Origin: an uncultured Sphingomonas sp.
Lineage (GTDB): Bacteria > Pseudomonadota > Alphaproteobacteria > Sphingomonadales > Sphingomonadaceae
NCBI RefSeq assembly: GCF_913777625.1
Contig: NZ_CAJYTI010000020.1
Coordinates: 372,001-436,000, forward strand
DNA length: 64,000 nucleotides
Direction of reading: 5' to 3'
Both the position numbers and the translations under genes were made by a program. Shown piece by piece: positions 24,950-33,502 of the stretch; position 1 is the stretch's first letter; the number at the start of each line of letters is the position of its first letter. The notes beneath the pieces were generated by a model that saw nothing but the letters and a program-made list of their open reading frames with translations, had not been told where the DNA came from and did no database searches.

Positions 24950-27521
24950 GCGCGGCCTCCTTTGACATGTCCTTCAGAATACGGGCGAGCGCCGGACGGC
25001 ACGAACCGCAATTGGTGCCGGCCCCCAGCGCCGCCCCGATTCCCGCGACGTCGACAAGCTGCTGGTCGCGAATGGCAGCGGTAATGCGGTGCAGGCCGAT
25101 GTCGAAACAGGCGCAGACGACCGGCCCGCGATCGGTCGTGCGGCCTGGGGGGCAGCCGGCCAGCACCTGGGGCCCCTGGGGCGCATCCAACTGGCCGATC
25201 AGCCAGTCGCGGCTCGGCAGTTCGCCCGCGCGGGCGACGAACAGCACCGCCGCCAGCCGGCCATCGCGCAGCACCGCCACGCGACGCGATCCGCGGGCGG
25301 GGTCGCTCGCCTCGATCCGCTCGCCTGGCGGGAGCACGCGGTCGAGTGCGGCAGCGTCGCCGATGCCCGCCAGTTCGTAGAGCGCCCCGCCCGGCACGGT
25401 CACCCGCGTCGCCCACAGGCAGTCGGGTGCCATGCCCTCCCCGCGCAGGATCAGGAACCCCCGCCAATCGATCGCGACCGGCACGACGCGGGCAGGCGCG
25501 AGCTTGAAGCCGGGCTGGCCCGAATGCGGATCGACGAGGTCGCGGGCGAGCAGCCCGGTGCGGCCGCCGCGCGCCTGCCGGTCCGTCCAGTGGATCGGCG
25601 TGAACAGCTCACCGCGGCGCTGGCCGGGATGATGCGCGGCACGGAACAGGCTTTCGCCCCGCGGCGTCGTCACCCGCGCCAGCGCGCCATCGGCAATGCC
25701 CAGCGCCGCGGCGTCGTCCGGGTGGATCTCGACCAGCGGCTCCTCGCGGTGGCGGGCGAGCTTGGGTGACAGGCCGGTACGCGTCATCGTGTGCCATTGG
25801 TCGCGGTAGCGGCCGGTGTTGAGCGTCATCGGCCAGTCGCGGAGCGGCGCCTCGAGCGGCCGCTGCGCCACCGGGACCAGCCGGGCGCGACCGCTGGGGG
25901 TCGGGTAGCGGCCGTCCGCGAAGGGCTGCGGATGCCAGGAAAACGGCGCCATCGCGTCATAGGCCTGGTTGCCGATCGCCGCCTTCGCCTTGAGGTCGAG
26001 CATCCGGGCGCCGCCGTTGCGATAGGCGGTCAGCCGCGCATGTTCGCGCCAGATCTCGGCCGGACGATCAAAGGTGAAGGCGGTGCGGAACCCCATGCGG
26101 CGCGCCACCTGGCTGACGATCCACCAGTCCGGCCTGGCCTCGCCGGGCAGCGGCAGGAAGGCGCGCTGGCGGCTGATCGTGCGTTCGGAATTGGTGACGG
26201 TGCCGTCCTTCTCGCCCCAGGCGGCGGCCGGCAGGCGGACATGGGCGTGGATGCTGGTGTCGGTCTCGGCGACCACGTCGGAGACGACGACGAACGGACA
26301 GCCGGCCAGCGCCTCGCGCACGCGGCCGGCATCGGGCATCGAGACGGCCGGGTTGGTCGCCATGATCCACAGCGCCTTGATCCGCCCCTCGCCCACCGCG
26401 CGGAACAGGTCGACGGCCTTGAGGCCCGGCTTGGTCGCCATCCGCTCGGCGGCCCAGAAACGACCCACATCGGCCACGTCTTCCGCCCCGAAGCCGCGAT
26501 GCGCCGCCAGCGTCGAGGCGAGCCCGCCCACCTCGCGGCCGCCCATCGCATTGGGCTGGCCGGTGATCGAGAAGGGCGCCGCGCCGGGGGTGCCGATCCG
26601 CCCGGTGGCGAGGTGCAGGTTGAGGATCGCGTTGACCTGATCGGTGCCGCGGATCGACTGGTTGATGCCCTGGCTGAACAGCGTGACGGTGTGCGGGTGC
26701 GCGGCGAACAGCCGGTAGAAGCGCTGGAGATCGGCAGGCGCGACATCGCAGCGCTGCGCGGTGGACCAGAGGTCGTGCCCCTCTCCCAGCGCTTCCCAGA
26801 AACCCTCCGGCACGTCGAGGTTGTCCGCACCGGCCAGCCCCTCGGCGCGGCAATGCGCGAGCAGGCCGTTGAACAGCGCGACGTCGCTGCCGGGGCGCAG
26901 CGGCAGGTGCAGGTCCGCTTCCTCGGCCGTTTCGGTGCGCCGGGGGTCGATCACCACCAGCTTCGTGCCGCGCTCGGCTCGCGCCGCCATGATCCGCTGA
27001 TAGACCACCGGATGGCACCAGGCGGTGTTCGAGCCGACCAGTAGGATCAGGTCGGCCGCGTCGAGATCGGCATAGCTGCCCGACACCACATCCTCGCCGA
27101 ACGCGCGCATGTGCCCGGCCACCGCGCTCGACATGCACAGCCGCGAATTGGTGTCGATGTTCGCCGATCCGATGAAGCCCTTCATCAGCTTGTTGGCGAC
27201 ATAGTAATCCTCGGTGAGCAGCTGGCCCGAGACGTAGAAGGCGACGCTGTCGGGTCCGTGCTCGGCGATCGTCGCGCGGAAGCGGCGGGCGACGAGGTCG
27301 AGCGCCGTGTCCCAGCTGGCGCGGCGGTCCCCGATCATCGGGTGGAGCAGGCGCCCCTCCAGCCCGATCGTCTCGCCCAGATGGGTGCCCTTGGAGCAGA
27401 GCCGGCCGTGATTGGCGGGATGCTCGGGATCCCCCTCGATGCGGACGCTGCGCTCGCCGGTGACGGTAGCGCGGATGCCGCAGCCGACCCCGCAATAGGC
27501 GCAGGTGGTGCGGATCGTCAT
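24942..27521 (-). CDS. nasC: Assimilatory nitrate reductase catalytic subunit
   Basis: An 859-residue molybdenum enzyme reducing nitrate to nitrite in the cytoplasm. Cys7, Cys10, Cys14 and Cys42 (CAYCGVGCG ... GRLCSKG) bind the 4Fe-4S cluster. The Mo-bis-MGD domain follows, with SNTAWCHPVVYQRIM and the C-terminal dinucleotide-binding part (TLNTGRYRDQWHTMTRTG). The last 60 residues form a BFD-like 2Fe-2S domain (VCACFD ... GTNCGSCRPALA), an NasA-type extension. The ATG at 27521 lies next to a GGAGG supplied by a dispersed repeat hairpin; upstream in-frame codons belong to that repeat. Part of the nirB-nirD-nasC-cobA unit. Some species call this gene nasA. Confidence 0.95.
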   Translation of the reverse strand: MTIRTTCAYCGVGCGIRATVTGERSVRIEGDPEHPANHGRLCSKGTHLGETIGLEGRLLHPMIGDRRASWDTALDLVARRFRATIAEHGPDSVAFYVSGQLLTEDYYVANKLMKGFIGSANIDTNSRLCMSSAVAGHMRAFGEDVVSGSYADLDAADLILLVGSNTAWCHPVVYQRIMAARAERGTKLVVIDPRRTETAEEADLHLPLRPGSDVALFNGLLAHCRAEGLAGADNLDVPEGFWEALGEGHDLWSTAQRCDVAPADLQRFYRLFAAHPHTVTLFSQGINQSIRGTDQVNAILNLHLATGRIGTPGAAPFSITGQPNAMGGREVGGLASTLAAHRGFGAEDVADVGRFWAAERMATKPGLKAVDLFRAVGEGRIKALWIMATNPAVSMPDAGRVREALAGCPFVVVSDVVAETDTSIHAHVRLPAAAWGEKDGTVTNSERTISRQRAFLPLPGEARPDWWIVSQVARRMGFRTAFTFDRPAEIWREHARLTAYRNGGARMLDLKAKAAIGNQAYDAMAPFSWHPQPFADGRYPTPSGRARLVPVAQRPLEAPLRDWPMTLNTGRYRDQWHTMTRTGLSPKLARHREEPLVEIHPDDAAALGIADGALARVTTPRGESLFRAAHHPGQRRGELFTPIHWTDRQARGGRTGLLARDLVDPHSGQPGFKLAPARVVPVAIDWRGFLILRGEGMAPDCLWATRVTVPGGALYELAGIGDAAALDRVLPPGERIEASDPARGSRRVAVLRDGRLAAVLFVARAGELPSRDWLIGQLDAPQGPQVLAGCPPGRTTDRGPVVCACFDIGLHRITAAIRDQQLVDVAGIGAALGAGTNCGSCRPALARILKDMSKEAAHG

Positions 27522-27522
27522 T

Positions 27523-27656
27523 GATCCTCCCCGGCACGGGGAGGGGGACCAGCCGAAGGCTGGTGGAGGGGGGCCTCCACACGGGACGTCGCTGGTGGAG
27601 AGCCCCCTCCACCCCCCGCTTCGCGGGCGGTCCCCCTCCCCGTGCCGGGGAGGATC
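27523..27656. repeat. Dispersed GC-rich repeat, family A, copy 2, between nirD and nasC
   Basis: It has the same ends as the copy at 8768-8907: GATCCTCCCCGGCACGGGGAG at the left and CTCCCCGTGCCGGGGAGGATC at the right. The middle has GCTGGTGGAGGG and CCCCTCCACC blocks. On the nas mRNA the end adjoining nasC forms CCTCCCCG-TGC-CGGGGAGG, whose 3' arm is the nasC ribosome site. Confidence 0.8.
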
Positions 27657-27669
27657 TGAAGGTCCCCCC

Positions 27670-27996
27670 TCACGCCGCCGCCCGCACCGGGCCGGCGAGC
27701 AGGATCCGCTCGCCCTCCACCCGCACCGGCACCACCGGCGTGCAGCCGGCATCCTCTCCCAAGGCCGTGCCGGTTGCCAGCGCGATCCGCATGTTGTGGA
27801 GCGGGCAGGCCACCGCATGGCCATGCACGATCCCCGCACTCAGCGGCCCGCCCTTGTGCGGGCAGCGGTCGATCAGCGCGAAGACTTGGTCGTCATGGGT
27901 GCGGAACACCGCCACCGGCTCGCCGGCGAGCGTGAGCGTGCGGCTGCCCCGCAGCGGCAGGTCGGCGAGGGTGCCGATATCGATCCAGTCGGTCAT
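27670..27996 (-). CDS. nirD: Nitrite reductase small subunit (Rieske-type)
   Basis: A 108-residue partner of NirB in NAD(P)H-dependent reduction of nitrite to ammonium. The Rieske 2Fe-2S motif is complete: RCPHKGGPLSAG carries Cys and His, and ACPLHNMRIAL the second Cys-His pair. The start at 27996 gives a normal NirD length; the longer frame upstream is nirB sequence read out of frame. It begins five bases after the nirB stop, in the same operon. A family A repeat separates it from nasC. Confidence 0.94.
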   Translation of the reverse strand: MTDWIDIGTLADLPLRGSRTLTLAGEPVAVFRTHDDQVFALIDRCPHKGGPLSAGIVHGHAVACPLHNMRIALATGTALGEDAGCTPVVPVRVEGERILLAGPVRAAA

Positions 27997-28001
27997 CGTG
28001 T

Positions 28002-30503
28002 TCACTCCGCGGCGGCGAGAAGAGGCTGGTGGAGACCGGCATCGGCGCCCGCGACGCGCTCGGCCCAGGGGTCGTCCTGGCTGAAGGATTGCGAATGCCA
28101 GAAGCGCGCCGCCAGCGCGTCGCGCCCGGCCTCGTCCTCCACCACCCGCGCCTTCACATACGCAAGCCCCACCCGCTCGATCCACGGCGCGGTGCGCTCG
28201 AGATAGCGCGCCTCCTCGCGGTAGAGCTGCACGAAGGCGGCGGCGTAATGCATCGCCTCCGCCTCGGTACTCACCTTCACCAGCAGATCGGTCGCGCGGA
28301 CATGGATGCCGCCATTGCCGCCGACATGGAGCTCATAGCCGGAGTCGACGCACACCACGCCGAAGTCCTTGATCGTCGCCTCGGCGCAGTTTCGCGGGCA
28401 GCCGGAGACCGCCATCTTGAACTTGTGCGGCATCCAGCTGCCCCAGAAGCCGCGCTCCAGCTTGATCCCCAGCCCGGTCGAATCCTGCGTGCCGAAGCGG
28501 CACCATTCGGAGCCGACACAGGTCTTCACCGTGCGCAGCGCCTTGGCATAGGCATGGCCCGAGACCATCCCCGCCGCGTTGAGATCGGCCCAGACGCCGG
28601 GCAGATCCTCCTTGCGGATGCCGAAGATGTCGAGCCGCTGGCCGCCGGTGACCTTCACCATCGGCGCGTTGTACTTCTCCACCACATCGGCGATCGCGCG
28701 CAGCTCGTTCGGGGTGGTCACCCCGCCCCACATGCGCGGCACCACCGAATAGGTGCCGTCCTTCTGGATGTTGGCGTGGAGCCGCTCGTTGACGAACCGG
28801 CTCTGCTGGTCGTCGAGATACTCGCCGGGCAGCGCGCAGAGCAGGTAGTAATTGAGCGCCGGGCGGCACGAGGAACAGCCGTCGGGCGTGGACCAGTGCA
28901 GCGTCTGCATCACTTGCGGGATGGCGCGCATGCCCTGCTCGACGATCGCGCGGCGTACCTCGTCATGGCCGTAGGTCGTGCATTTGCACATCGTCTTGGG
29001 GCCGCTCTGCACGCCCTCCTCGCCCAGCGCCAGCGCCAGCAACTGCTCGACGATGCCGGTGCACGATCCGCAGCTGGCCGAGGCCTTGCAGCCGGCGCGC
29101 ACCGCATCGAGGCTGCACGCCCCGCCGTTGATCGTGGCAACCACCTGCCCCTTGGAAACGCCGTTGCAGCCGCAGATCTCGGCATCGTCCGAGAGCGCCG
29201 CAACGGCCGCCTTAGGGTCCAGCTGCCCCCCTCCCGAGGCGAAGGCCTGGCCGTAGATCAGCACGTCGCGGATCGGGGCGACGTCCTCGCCCTTCTTGAG
29301 CAGATCGAAATACCAGCCGCCGTCGCCGGTATCGCCGAACAGCACCGCGCCGATCACGCGGTCGTCCTTCAGCACCACCCGCTTGTAGATGCCGCGGGCG
29401 GCGTCGCGCAGGACGATGTCCTCGCAGCCCTCGCCGCCGGAGAAGTCGCCCGCCGAGAACACGTCGAGCCCGGCGACCTTGAGCTTGGTCGACGTGACCG
29501 AGCCGCGATAGGGATTGGCGCGCGCGACCAGCCCGTCGGCCAGACTGCGGCACATGTCCCACAAGGGCGCGACCAGACCGTAGCACTGCCCGTCATGCTC
29601 GACGCATTCGCCGACCGCGAGCACGTTCGCGTCGCTGGTGACCATATGGTCGTCGACCTGGATGCCGCGCCCCACCGCCAGCCCCGCCTCGCGGGCGAGC
29701 TTCACCGAGGGGCGGATGCCGACCGCCATCACCACCAGCTTGGCCGGGATGACGCGCCCGTCCTTGAGCTGCACGCCTTCGACCTTGCCGTCGCCGAGGA
29801 TCGCGGCGGTGTCCGCGCCGGTGAGGATGGTCTGCCCGCGCGCCTCCAGCGCCGACTTGAGCAGCCACCCCGCCGCCTCGTCGAGCTGGCGCTCCATCAG
29901 CGTCGGCATCAAATGGAGCACGGTGACCTTCATGCCGCGCAGCGTGAGGCCGTGCGCCGCCTCCAGCCCGAGCAGCCCGCCGCCGATCACCACCGCCTCG
30001 CCGCCGCCTTCCGCCGCCGCCAGCATCGCGTCGACATCGGCCATGTCGCGGAAGCTGATGACGCCGGGCAGCTCGTGCCCCGGCACCGGAATGATGAACG
30101 GATCCGAACCGGTGGCGATCAGCAGCTTGTCATAGCCGGTAACGCGCCCCGATTTCGCCGTGACGGTGCGCGCGGCGCGGTCGATCGCCACCACCGGATC
30201 GCCGGCGACCAGCTCGATGCCGTGCTGCGCGTACCAGGCGTGGTCGTTGATCACGATCTCCTGGAACGACTTCTCGCCCGCCAGCACCGGCGACAGCATG
30301 ATCCGGTTGTAGTTCACATGCGGCTCGGCGCCGAAGATGGTGACGCGGAAGCGCGTACCGTCGCGGGCGAGCAGTTCCTCCACCGCGCGGCAGCCAGCCA
30401 TGCCGTTGCCGATGACGACGAGATGCTGGCGCGGTTCGGCCGATGCAGGCGCCGGGGCGACGCTGTCGTCGGCAAGGACCGCCGTGGCTTCGAGAAACTC
30501 CAT
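28002..30503 (-). CDS. nirB: Nitrite reductase large subunit, NAD(P)H
   Basis: An 833-residue siroheme enzyme reducing nitrite to ammonium. The first 430 residues are an FAD/NAD(P)H module (LVVIGNGMAGCRAVEEL and AVVIGGGLLGLEAAHGL). Two BFD-like 2Fe-2S regions follow (ICGCNGVSK ... CGSCTG and CKCTTYGHDEV ... CSSCRP). The sulfite/nitrite reductase ferredoxin-like half domain follows, and the siroheme/4Fe-4S motif CVGSEWCRFG with SGCPRNCAEA ends the catalytic part. The length is normal. Its leader (30504-30663) contains a terminator and an ANTAR-type antiterminator, so expression should depend on NasT and nitrate. Confidence 0.97.
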   Translation of the reverse strand: MEFLEATAVLADDSVAPAPASAEPRQHLVVIGNGMAGCRAVEELLARDGTRFRVTIFGAEPHVNYNRIMLSPVLAGEKSFQEIVINDHAWYAQHGIELVAGDPVVAIDRAARTVTAKSGRVTGYDKLLIATGSDPFIIPVPGHELPGVISFRDMADVDAMLAAAEGGGEAVVIGGGLLGLEAAHGLTLRGMKVTVLHLMPTLMERQLDEAAGWLLKSALEARGQTILTGADTAAILGDGKVEGVQLKDGRVIPAKLVVMAVGIRPSVKLAREAGLAVGRGIQVDDHMVTSDANVLAVGECVEHDGQCYGLVAPLWDMCRSLADGLVARANPYRGSVTSTKLKVAGLDVFSAGDFSGGEGCEDIVLRDAARGIYKRVVLKDDRVIGAVLFGDTGDGGWYFDLLKKGEDVAPIRDVLIYGQAFASGGGQLDPKAAVAALSDDAEICGCNGVSKGQVVATINGGACSLDAVRAGCKASASCGSCTGIVEQLLALALGEEGVQSGPKTMCKCTTYGHDEVRRAIVEQGMRAIPQVMQTLHWSTPDGCSSCRPALNYYLLCALPGEYLDDQQSRFVNERLHANIQKDGTYSVVPRMWGGVTTPNELRAIADVVEKYNAPMVKVTGGQRLDIFGIRKEDLPGVWADLNAAGMVSGHAYAKALRTVKTCVGSEWCRFGTQDSTGLGIKLERGFWGSWMPHKFKMAVSGCPRNCAEATIKDFGVVCVDSGYELHVGGNGGIHVRATDLLVKVSTEAEAMHYAAAFVQLYREEARYLERTAPWIERVGLAYVKARVVEDEAGRDALAARFWHSQSFSQDDPWAERVAGADAGLHQPLLAAAE

Positions 30504-30521
30504 CCGCTTCGCTCCAAAACC

Positions 30522-30577
30522 AAAAAAGCCGCCATCCGGCGCCCGGTCTTGTGAACCGAGCGCTGGATGGCGGCTTT
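30522..30577 (-). terminator. Intrinsic terminator in the nirB leader
   Basis: On the mRNA a 13-base arm AAAGCCGCCATCC pairs with GGATGGCGGCTTT and runs into TTTTTT. The loop holds a further hairpin (CGGT/ACCG). It lies within 80 bases before nirB, so transcription would stop before the gene unless the overlapping antiterminator forms. Confidence 0.85.
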
Positions 30578-30649
30578 GCCATCAACGGGACCACGTTCGC
30601 CCATCGGCGGGCTGGCGTGGCGATGTGGGGAAGGACAGCCTTGTCCTTC
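30566..30649 (-). ncRNA. ANTAR-responsive antiterminator leader (nirB operon)
   Basis: Two hairpins have six-base loops. P1 (30630-30649) is GAAGGAC-AAGGCT-GTCCTTC. P2 (30566-30583) is GATGGC-AAAGCC-GCCATC. Both loops have A at position 1 and G at position 4, the known signature for NasT/ANTAR binding. P2 uses the same bases as the 5' arm of the terminator, so P2 and the terminator cannot form together. NasT is encoded 4 kb away on the same strand. Confidence 0.85.
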
Positions 30650-30657
30650 GCAGTGCA

Positions 30658-30685
30658 ACATAAACCGATTCGGGAGGCGGCTCAA
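30658..30685 (-). promoter_or_regulatory. Possible promoter of the nirB operon
   Basis: Read on the minus strand, TTGAGC is followed 16 bases later by TTATGT, a plausible -35/-10 pair. Transcription would begin just before the P1 hairpin of the leader. No sigma-54 -24/-12 pair with correct spacing is present here. Confidence 0.45.
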
Positions 30686-30714
30686 GCGATTCCGAGCATT
30701 GCCGCAACTTGGTT

Positions 30715-30830
30715 CCCCTCCTGCTCGCGGGAGGGGCTAGGGAAGGGACCGACGTGGAGGCTCTTTCGCTGCCGCCTTCACAGGGCCCAAGCCCTCCCCT
30801 ACCCCGCCCCCTCCCGCAAGCGGGAGGGGA
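30715..30830. repeat. CCCCTCCCGC hairpin repeats between porin and nirB leader
   Basis: Two related stems. CCCCTCCTGCTCGCGGGAGGGG lies at 30715-30736, and CCCCCTCCCGCAAGCGGGAGGGG lies at 30807-30830, near the porin stop. On the minus strand the second stem could end the porin transcript. The sequence between them has CCCTCCCCTACCCC and no gene. Confidence 0.7.
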
Positions 30831-30856
30831 GCGCAGGCTTCATTCGCTCCCAGACC

Positions 30857-32062
30857 TCAGTACTTCCAGTCCGCCTGCAACCAGAACTTGCTGGTATCGG
30901 TGGCGAACCGGTCCGCCTCGTAGCGGGCGTAGCGGGCCGAGAGCTGCGTCTTCTTCACCTGCGCGGTGAGCAGCAGGTTCCACTCGTTGCCATAATGCTG
31001 GTCCAGGCGGTCGCTCTGGTAGCGGTGCCACACCGCCTGCAGCCCCAGCGCGTCGATCTTGCCCAGCTTCTTCCAGCCATAGCCACCGCCCGCGTAGAAA
31101 TCGCGGACGCCATTGGGCGGGGTGACGGTCAGCTTGTCGGCCCAGCCCTGGAACTTGAACACGCTGCCGAGCGGCGTCTGGAAGCTGGTCAGCGCCGCGC
31201 CGGTATCCGCGCCGAGCACCTCATACCCCGCATTGAGCTGCCAGCTGCGGATCGTCAGCGTCGCATCGGCGAGCCAATAATCGGCCTGATAGCGGGTGGG
31301 ATTGTGGTGATAGTCGGACTGGCGCGCCCAGCTCAGCTGATAGCCGAGCTTGACCTGCGGCGCGATCGCCCGGCTGCCGGCGAGGCGCGCGCCATAGCTC
31401 TGGTTGGAGAGGCGGAAGCCCTGCACCTCGGCCTCGTCCTGGTCGACCAGATAGGCAAAACCCGTCAGCGTGCCGACCGGCGTCGCCACGCCCAGATTGG
31501 CGAAAACATTGTTGCCGCCCACGCCCCGCTGCCGCGCGCCCCGCCCCTCGGTGCCCCAGATGGTGCGCACGTCCCAGGCATAGGTGAGGTCGAGCTTGAC
31601 GCCCTTGGCCGGCACGATCTCGGTCCGTACGGCGTCATAGGTCTGGGCGTTGTTGCGAAATCCGGCGTTGCCGACGAAGCGCTCGTCATCGAGCATGATG
31701 CGCTGGCGACCCGCCGTGACGGTAAGAGGCTTGGTGCGATATTGCAGCTGCGCGCGGTAGATGGCGACATTCTCCGGGTCGCCGATGGTCGGCCGTGTCG
31801 CCACCCCGTGCAGGCCGTCATAATAGTCGCCGATCACGGCGAGATTGCCTTGCGCCTCGCCCAGCGCGACCCAGGGGCCGTGGCTGAGCTCGACGCCGGC
31901 ACGGGCGCGGATCGTCACTGCATCGGCGGTATCGGCAATGCCGGCCTGGTCGACATGCTCGTAGCGCGTCCGCGCCTCGAGCAGCGGCTTGATCGCAATG
32001 TCCTGGGCGCAGGCCGGCCCGGCGGCGGCCAGCATGACAGCCGTGCTGATCCAGAAACGCAT
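30857..32062 (-). CDS. Alginate-export family outer membrane porin
   Basis: A 401-residue outer membrane beta-barrel with signal peptide FWISTAVMLAAAGPACAQD. The AlgE-type pattern of alternating aromatic strands is visible: TVTAGRQRIMLDDERFVGNAGFR near residue 130, then KLDLTYAWDVRTIWG, ending in FWLQADWKY with a terminal aromatic. The gene lies 66 bases after the nitrate transporter stop, inside the nitrate regulon, and probably belongs to its transcript. It is therefore a good candidate for an outer-membrane nitrate/nitrite channel rather than an alginate exporter; no alginate genes are near. Confidence 0.85.
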   Translation of the reverse strand: MRFWISTAVMLAAAGPACAQDIAIKPLLEARTRYEHVDQAGIADTADAVTIRARAGVELSHGPWVALGEAQGNLAVIGDYYDGLHGVATRPTIGDPENVAIYRAQLQYRTKPLTVTAGRQRIMLDDERFVGNAGFRNNAQTYDAVRTEIVPAKGVKLDLTYAWDVRTIWGTEGRGARQRGVGGNNVFANLGVATPVGTLTGFAYLVDQDEAEVQGFRLSNQSYGARLAGSRAIAPQVKLGYQLSWARQSDYHHNPTRYQADYWLADATLTIRSWQLNAGYEVLGADTGAALTSFQTPLGSVFKFQGWADKLTVTPPNGVRDFYAGGGYGWKKLGKIDALGLQAVWHRYQSDRLDQHYGNEWNLLLTAQVKKTQLSARYARYEADRFATDTSKFWLQADWKY

Positions 32063-32128
32063 GCAGTCCCCCCTTTCATGCCAACGCGGCGGCGCTAGCC
32101 CCGGCAGCGCCGCCATCCCAGTTACAAA

Positions 32129-33376
32129 TTATATCCGCGCGCCGCTCGTCCAGGTCGCCCGCCAGCGGCTTTTTACCAGGCGGAGCCCGACCAGTGCCAC
32201 CAGCGCAAGCCCGGCGAAGATCAGAAAGCCCGGGGCGAAGCTGCCCGCCAGCTGCTTGGCGAGGCCTAGCGACGAGGCGAGGTAGAAGCCCCCGATCCCG
32301 CCGGCCATGCCGACCAGCCCGGTCATCACCCCGATCTCCGCCTGGAAACGCTGCGGCACCAGCTGGAAGACCGATCCGTTGCCGGTGCCCAGCGCCAGCA
32401 TCGCGAGGACGAAACAGCCGAGCGCCGCGGGCAGCGTCGGTGCGACGCTCACGCCCGCCAGCGCGGCGGCGGCGACGAGGAGGACGCCGGTCAGTGCCTT
32501 TACCCCGCCGATCCGGTCGGCGAGCGCGCCCCCCAGCGGTCGCACCAGCGATCCGGCGAACACGCAGCCGGCGGTGCAATAGCCGGCGACGATGGTGCTC
32601 AGCTTGAACTGATCCGTGAAATAGATCGGCAGCGACGCCGCCAGCCCGACGAATCCGCCGAAGGTGACGGCGTAGAAGCCCATCAGCCACCAGGCATCGG
32701 CGGACTTGAGCGGGTGAAGATATTCGACCAGCGTCTTGGGCGCGGGCGGGTTGGGCGCGTCCTTGGCCATGGCAAGGTAGATCAGGAAGACGATGCCGAG
32801 CGGAATGCACGCCAGGCCCAGCACCGCGTTCCAGCCGAACAGCTTGGCGAGTGCGGGGGCGAACAGCGCGGCGAGCACGGTACCCGAATTGCCCATGCCG
32901 GCCAGGCCCATCGCCTTGCCCTGGTGCTCGGCCGGATACCAGCGGCTGGCGAGCGGCAGCGCGATCGCGAAGCTTGCGCCGGCAAAGCCGAGGATCACGC
33001 CCAGCGCCAGCGTGCCGCCGAAGCTGTTGACCCCCAGCAGCCAGGCCGAGAGCAAACCGCCGATCACGATCATCTGGCTGATCGCACCCGAGCGCTTCGG
33101 CCCGATGCGATCGACCAGCAGCCCGTTGACCACGCGCAGGACCGCGCCGGCGAGCGTCGGCGTCGCCACCATCAGCCCCTTCTGCGCGGCGGTGAGGTGC
33201 AGGGTCTTGGCGATCTCGGGCGCGAGCGGGCCGAGCAGCACCCACACCATGAAGGCGAGGTCGAAATAGAGGAAGGCCGCCACCAGCGTCGGCCAATGGC
33301 CGCTGCGCCAGAAGCTGCTCCCGTCCGCCTTGGCAGCCTGAATTGCCACCCGTTCCTCCAGAAATGCCGTTGCCAT
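32129..33376 (-). CDS. Nitrate/nitrite MFS transporter (NarK/NrtP type)
   Basis: A 415-residue major facilitator with 12 membrane segments of the nitrate/nitrite porter family. Nitrate signature-like stretches are present: GFAGASFAIALPLASRWYP and LGTGNGSVFQLVPQRF (the latter resembling the second nitrate signature). Arginines in ALADRIGGVK and LRVVNGLLVDRIGPKR frame the carrier loops. It should import nitrate or exchange nitrite. Its leader has its own terminator and antiterminator. Start ATG at 33376 is in line with the family; in-frame codons upstream are part of the leader. Confidence 0.92.
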   Translation of the reverse strand: MATAFLEERVAIQAAKADGSSFWRSGHWPTLVAAFLYFDLAFMVWVLLGPLAPEIAKTLHLTAAQKGLMVATPTLAGAVLRVVNGLLVDRIGPKRSGAISQMIVIGGLLSAWLLGVNSFGGTLALGVILGFAGASFAIALPLASRWYPAEHQGKAMGLAGMGNSGTVLAALFAPALAKLFGWNAVLGLACIPLGIVFLIYLAMAKDAPNPPAPKTLVEYLHPLKSADAWWLMGFYAVTFGGFVGLAASLPIYFTDQFKLSTIVAGYCTAGCVFAGSLVRPLGGALADRIGGVKALTGVLLVAAAALAGVSVAPTLPAALGCFVLAMLALGTGNGSVFQLVPQRFQAEIGVMTGLVGMAGGIGGFYLASSLGLAKQLAGSFAPGFLIFAGLALVALVGLRLVKSRWRATWTSGARI

Positions 33377-33411
33377 GCTGATTTCCCCAATGCCGATCTG
33401 AAAAGGACAAG

Positions 33412-33464
33412 AAAAAAGCCGCTCGCCGGACGTTCGCAGGGTGCGACATCCGGTCAGCGGCTTT
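33412..33464 (-). terminator. Intrinsic terminator in the nitrate transporter leader
   Basis: On the mRNA AAAGCCGCT pairs with AGCGGCTTT, with an inner CCGGA/TCCGG stem, and ends in TTTTTTC. It lies 36 bases before the transporter start. It is the counterpart of the terminator upstream of nirB. Confidence 0.82.
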
Positions 33465-33502
33465 GCTGCGTTCAGAGGGGAAGGATGCCCCGGCGTTGGG
33501 GC
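33455..33502 (-). ncRNA. ANTAR-responsive antiterminator leader (nitrate transporter)
   Basis: Two hexaloop hairpins. P1 (33487-33502) is GCCCC-AACGCC-GGGGC. P2 (33455-33468) is CAGC-AAAGCC-GCTG. Both loops carry A1 and G4. P2 overlaps the 5' arm of the terminator. The P2 loop is identical to that of the nirB leader. The P2 stem is only four pairs, so confidence is slightly lower than for nirB. Confidence 0.78.

Noticed and set aside
28029..30554. 840-codon open frame opposite nirB
   Set aside because: Antisense of a strongly supported nirB gene; the composition is typical of a shadow frame and there is no ribosome site.
30640..30680. Sigma-54 promoter for nirB
   Set aside because: GG and GC elements occur but are eight bases apart, not ten, so a standard promoter is more likely.
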